A stretch of 64,000 nucleotides of DNA from Turbatrix aceti (lineage: Eukaryota > Nematoda > Chromadorea > Rhabditida > Panagrolaimidae), in assembly GCA_963969345.1 (NCBI GenBank), contig OZ017766.1, positions 5,456,001 to 5,520,000 of the forward strand, read 5' to 3'. Numbering within the stretch: position 1 is the first letter of the stretch; the number at the start of each line of letters is the position of its first letter. This document shows positions 60,034-64,000 of this stretch, piece by piece. The position numbers and the translations under genes are program-made. Under the pieces are notes generated by a model that had not been told where the DNA came from, did no database searches, and was given only the letters and a program-made list of their open reading frames with translations.

Positions 60034-61768
60034 CTAGAGCACATACTTATGCAGTACGGAGACGACAACTTCGTATGTACCCATCGTAATTGCGGTATTT
60101 GGCACGGAACGAATGAGTTGAACGCTAAGGCCACGGTAGAGTTGTCGGTATCCTCCTTCGCGGTAGAGTGTGAGCAATGTTTCGAAAAATCCCTTTGTCT
60201 TGCTGCCTTCTTCTCGGAGACGTGTTCTTACGACTTCTGAAAAGAAAAAAAATTTTCTTTAAAAAATGCAAAAAAAAAATTAAAGTCAATTACCATGGGG
60301 ATATGCACTAACGACGGCAATAAACTTGGCAACTGCACCCGCAACCATAAAGTTTAAAAATTTGGTGTTATCATGGTCAAAATTCATGTTATCAACGATG
60401 TTTCGTAGATGTTCGTAAAGTACAAATTGAATCATGGTCTCGCTTATACCCATGTAAGATGCTGTGACTCCCTGAAAAAAATTTAACCGTAAAAAATGAG
60501 AATTTCATTGGCCTAAATTTTTGAAAAATTTATCAAAAAAATGCTAACCAAAAATTTGAGACCGTAAAAATTACGAAAAATCATTGGCCTAAAATTTTAG
60601 ATCGTAAAAATAAAATTTGAAAAAAAAAACTTTTCACTGGCCTAAAATTATTATACCTCACCTTATAAAACCCTCGAATTCCTTCAACGCGGTACACTCG
60701 ACGAATACAGTCACCAACGGAGAGCGATCCATGGTCAAGCTGCATACGAGTCTTGACCAGCCACACTGGATTTATGCATGTAGCGGTAACAAATCCGGCA
60801 GCACCCGCAGATGTCATGTGAATAATAGCACTATTCGGAATGAAAAAATCTGAAGTATTCAGAAAACGCTTTGAAGTTGAATATGTGTAAAAGTAGACGG
60901 CTCTGAAAAACAAAAAAAAATGTATTTACGAAAAAAACAAAGAAAACAAAACTACAGTAAAAATTACGGTTCAAAGTGTGTCTCGAAACGATTTTTTTCA
61001 AACGTTTTTTTCAGTGCAACAAAAGTAACACTCGGCCGCGTTTTTAACCGTAACAGAAGTAATGTTTTACGTTCTGTTTTTCAGTTTCGCGTGTTTCTGT
61101 TCTTTTTTGTCTCTTTTTACGTCTATTTTGCTCTTTTTTTGAAGAAAACTCACTTTGAAGGTGCTACTCCGATGAGATTAGGCACAAGGCCTTTGTAGAG
61201 CGCGCCTATGCCTTCGTACCGGATGATATCGCTGAAACAGAGGCCAAATTGTTAGTTTTTACCCGTTTTCACTCACCCAATGTATTTTACGATGGCAAAT
61301 TTATTCCCCGAACGAGCAGCGTCCTTTGTCGATGTATGTGCCAATCGAAGCGACCGATAGCTGGGCAGTGCACGCAGAATTAGTGAGTCTAAATTTTTTG
61401 TAGACTTTATTTTTACTGTTTTTTGGTTATAAAAACCCACGATTGTTGGGCAGCAGGAAATTTGGGTTATTCCGAGGCGAAGTCAGTCGTCGTATGACGT
61501 TGCTTGCCGTCGAGTAGGATCGTGTTTGTGTTTGTGTTTGGCCAGTCGTTGGAAAAGAAGATGGAGGCTGTTTTCCTCCTCCTCCTCCTTTGACCCTACC
61601 ACTGCTGCCAACCCCAGGATCGGTAGTCGTCGTTGTCGGCTGATCAAAGCCATGCGACGACGATTGTAGACGGGTTTTGACGACTTCGAGTGGACACGTT
61701 AGAGCCGTACCTGCTGTCCCTCCGGCAGCACCGCCGACAAAGTGGATCAACGATTCGCGATCAGTCAT
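60034..61768 (-). CDS. Mitochondrial pyrimidine-nucleotide carrier, SLC25A33/36 type (six exons)
   Basis: Exons from the right: 61441-61768, 61277-61388, 61154-61231, 60662-60902, 60294-60471, 60034-60236, in phase, 379 residues. It exchanges pyrimidine nucleotides across the inner mitochondrial membrane. Three carrier repeats are seen with the signatures [24 protein letters not shown] and [14 protein letters not shown]. The last two, with GISETMIQF and [10 protein letters not shown], are characteristic of the SLC25A33/36 (yeast Rim2-like) branch. After the first signature there is a long low-complexity insert ([27 protein letters not shown]) where relatives have a shorter variable loop. An acceptor (AAATTTTTAG) lies 22 bases before the start. 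The 3' end is convergent with the E2 gene, about 250 bases apart. Confidence 0.94.
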
Positions 61769-63332
61769 CCTTTTTCTCCCGTCTTATATCCTAAAAATTT
61801 GGCGATGTATAATTTATAAATTTTTGGACAATAATCAGCTTACAAGTAGGCAATTATCATACAACTGATTAGACAACAAACAATATTACGCGTAAAGCCG
61901 CCAAAAACCAGTTGAAAGGCATAACAGAAGATGCGTTATTTTTTTCGGCTGTGTTGCTTCCAGACATTTTGCCAAAAATTTGAGCGAGATGTCGTCATAT
62001 TACGCGTCAGAAACAGAAACAACGATGAATTCTGATCGCGAGAAAAAAGTCAGTGGTAAGAAAAACTATTTGTTTTCCAATTTTTTCGGGGTAATAAACA
62101 AAAAATTAAAACAAACTCTCTTTTTCCAGAAAAAAAATCATCGACCAGAAAGGTCCATGTGATTTTTTTGTCGCTAGATGAGTCGTTTGTTCGCGTTCCC
62201 GTTGGGTCAGTCACGTCAGGCATAAAAATTGCACGAGAGGGGGGCTAGTAAACAAAAAACATCAAAAAACAATTTTTTTGCAATCTTCGAAGTTCAAAAA
62301 TGTTCTAAAAATACATACCTGCGTCGTTAAAAAAAACTCGAAAACAAATATTTTTCGTGTACAAACTGGATCCGAGACTACGACAGTGATCTTATGTGGT
62401 GCTCGGCTCGTGAGCGTGGTGGCGGTGGTGATGGGGTAATGAATGTGCGTGTGTGTGTATGTTGTGTGGATGGATTGGTAAAAAGTCGCGGTACAGAACG
62501 TTATCATCTAGCCAGTTTGCATGTGATAAGATCAAGCCGCGTCTCGCATCATCGTGGTCCTTCCTGACCTGACGCACACGGTAATAAACAAAAAAATTGT
62601 CTGATCGATTAACGAACGAACCTTTTTGATAGCCTTTTGGGTACGTTAAATTTAATTTTTAAATGTAAAAATTAAATTTACGTACCCAAAAAAGACTACA
62701 AAATAATTGGTCAGTCGATCAGACATTTTTTTTGTTTATTATCGTGTCCATCAGGTCAGTCAGGAAGGACCGCGATGATGAGAGATATTGTGTAATTCAA
62801 TCGTTCGATACATTTTTTTCCAAATGTCCTTTTATGGTCTGCAAAAAAATCTAATTTATACATGAAATAATTTTTTTCGATTGATTGGCTTTGAATTCGG
62901 GCAGTGTAATTTTTTATGGTCAACGACAGACCAAATCGTTATCAGTTTTTTGATGAACCCTAACGAACTTTCCAGTTGTCAGTTATTTTTTTTCATTTTG
63001 TGATTCGATTTTATGGGGTGGTTCGTTGGTCAATTTGATTTTTGTACTTTGCAAAGATGACTGACGATCGATTTTCTTTAAATAAAAGTTTTGCGTCTCA
63101 TAATTTTGTTGAACACGGGGATAAACGTTCAATGATCACAGACCAAAGATCGATCGAAGACGTTTTCGATCTCCGATGTCAAAAAAATTTCCATTAACTT
63201 CACATAAAAAAATTTTCCATAATGCATAAAATTTGAAAAACAGTTATCAAAACGAGGAAGAAAAAAAGTAGCAAAAATCATTGTCATTGTCATTTTTATC
63301 CGTCGTGAACAAAAAAAACAACAACAACAACC
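61769..63332. other. Intergenic stretch between divergent genes
   Basis: No supported gene. It contains the hairpin element at 62542-62785. Short open frames at 61980-62162 and on the minus strand at 62262-62577 (His/Thr repeats from a CACA/TGTG tract near 62445) are not supported. Confidence 0.5.
62542..62785. mobile_element. Small perfect-hairpin inverted-repeat element (about 244 bp)
   Basis: The outer arms TCTCGCATCATCG and CGATGATGAGAGA are inverted, followed by GGTCCTTCCTGAC and GTCAGGAAGGACC, GTAATAAACAAAAAAATTGT with its complement, and an inner palindrome TTGGGTACGTTAAATTTAAT with its complement. It looks like a MITE or an exapted palindrome. No target duplication was recognised. 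Confidence 0.55.
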
Positions 63333-64000
63333 ATGTGCTTTTCAACCCTCGCCGAAGACGATACCGAATGGCACCTGGTTTGTTGCGGTAGTCTGCACGC
63401 ATTTGCCGCTCTATTTATGTTTCTCTTCATTGACACGACTGTTCTGCTCTTCGGTGCGTCATCCTACCTGGATGCAACTCCACGTGATGGCCTAAGCATC
63501 CTCGCAAATGCTGTTTCGGTCTCCGCGCTCGGCATGCTGGCACTCTTTCTTCCATTCGGCTTTTTGGGGGTTTTTAAGTACGATAAAAGATTTATGGCCA
63601 TTTACCTGAATCGTCTGAGGCTGGCAATTGGCTTTAGCATCGTATGGATGGTTGTCTGCTTTTTGTGGCAGGTTTGTTTTTGGATTATTTTTCTTGAAAC
63701 ATTGTTGTTAAAATTTTTATACACAAAACCTTTTTCAATAAAATACACAAAAGAATTGGTGTATTTTTTTGAAAGCGTTTTTTTTTTAATTCTAAGCAAT
63801 TTGTGTTTTTCGTCCAAATTTCGTTCTTTTTTTCGTTCAAAGAACGAAATTTGAACGAAAACACAAAACATTATCCATGCATTTGGATTTTGAACGATTT
63901 TACGGACTTCAATATTTTTCTACGTTTAATTTTATTTTTAATTTTTTTAATTTAAATTTAAAAAAAATTCAGGACGAACTCGACACAGCTTGGGACTCTC
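63333..64000 (+). CDS. Multi-pass membrane protein, 5' part only
   Basis: Exon 1 is 63333-63671. Intron 1 (GTTTGT to ATTCAG) ends at 63972, and exon 2 starts at 63973 and runs off the window. The 113 residues of exon 1 start MCFSTLAEDDTEWHLVC and have three hydrophobic segments at about residues 16-37, 50-78 and 95-112 (LHAFAALFMFLFIDTTVLLF, VSVSALGMLALFLPFGFLGV, LRLAIGFSIVWMVVCFLW). The first exon is followed by DELDTAWDS. No family recognised. The layout resembles small four-span membrane proteins of invertebrates. The start has no competing in-frame ATG and follows an ACAACAACAACC leader. Confidence 0.75.

Overview
The window is animal nuclear DNA. It is AT-rich, and nearly every gene is split by short introns that begin GT(A/G)AG and end in T-rich CAG/TAG. 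A nematode or nematode-like invertebrate is the best guess. The reasons are the short TTTTCAG-type introns, a divergent Galpha of the expanded chemosensory type, and several genes with a strong splice acceptor 0-25 nt before the start codon, as in trans-splicing. I cannot prove the phylum from sequence alone, and a tardigrade or similar animal is not excluded. No bacterial gene, CRISPR array or operon is visible.

Left part (1-12.6 kb, + strand): a seven-exon G-protein alpha subunit; a two-exon 88-residue unknown protein; a long gene-poor stretch; a degenerate tRNA-like sequence; a two-exon heparan sulfate 3-O-sulfotransferase; and a striking secreted protein with eight blocks of Asp-Tyr-Tyr repeats followed by two thrombospondin-1-like cysteine-rich units.

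Middle part (12.6-42.3 kb, - strand): a tandem family of large P-loop GTPases, labelled here A, B, C, D, E and F from left to right. Each full copy has an N-terminal module built from three short exons, a helical module, one to three copies of a CX2CX15CXC putative zinc module, and a GTPase domain with GASGAGKST and DTPGINDTRG. Only B (920 residues) reads without a break. A, C, D and F carry small frameshifts and E is a truncated chimera. C and D are a recent segmental duplication. Copy A has two N-terminal modules joined through a small in-phase linker exon. Several non-autonomous, inverted-repeat elements sit among the copies: a 1.9-kb fold-back with 823-bp arms and a perfect 8-bp target duplication, a 1.35-kb fold-back flanked by TTAA, an 888-bp element inside a coding exon of C, and two GC-rich elements of the MITE type.

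Right part (42.3-64 kb): a gene-poor stretch with one possible 63-residue gene; two neighbouring secreted glycine-rich paralogues (+); a 13-exon gene (-) for an unrecognised 1,280-residue protein with an acidic centre encoded by same-phase exons; the E2 subunit of the mitochondrial branched-chain 2-oxoacid dehydrogenase (+); a six-exon mitochondrial pyrimidine-nucleotide carrier of the SLC25A33/36 type (-); and the first exons of a membrane protein (+) running off the end.

The exon models were built by hand from splice consensus and frame continuity. For the complete models the exon lengths sum to a multiple of three. The single-copy genes are housekeeping or signalling genes with no evident common pathway. 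The GTPase cluster is the accessory and most unusual region.
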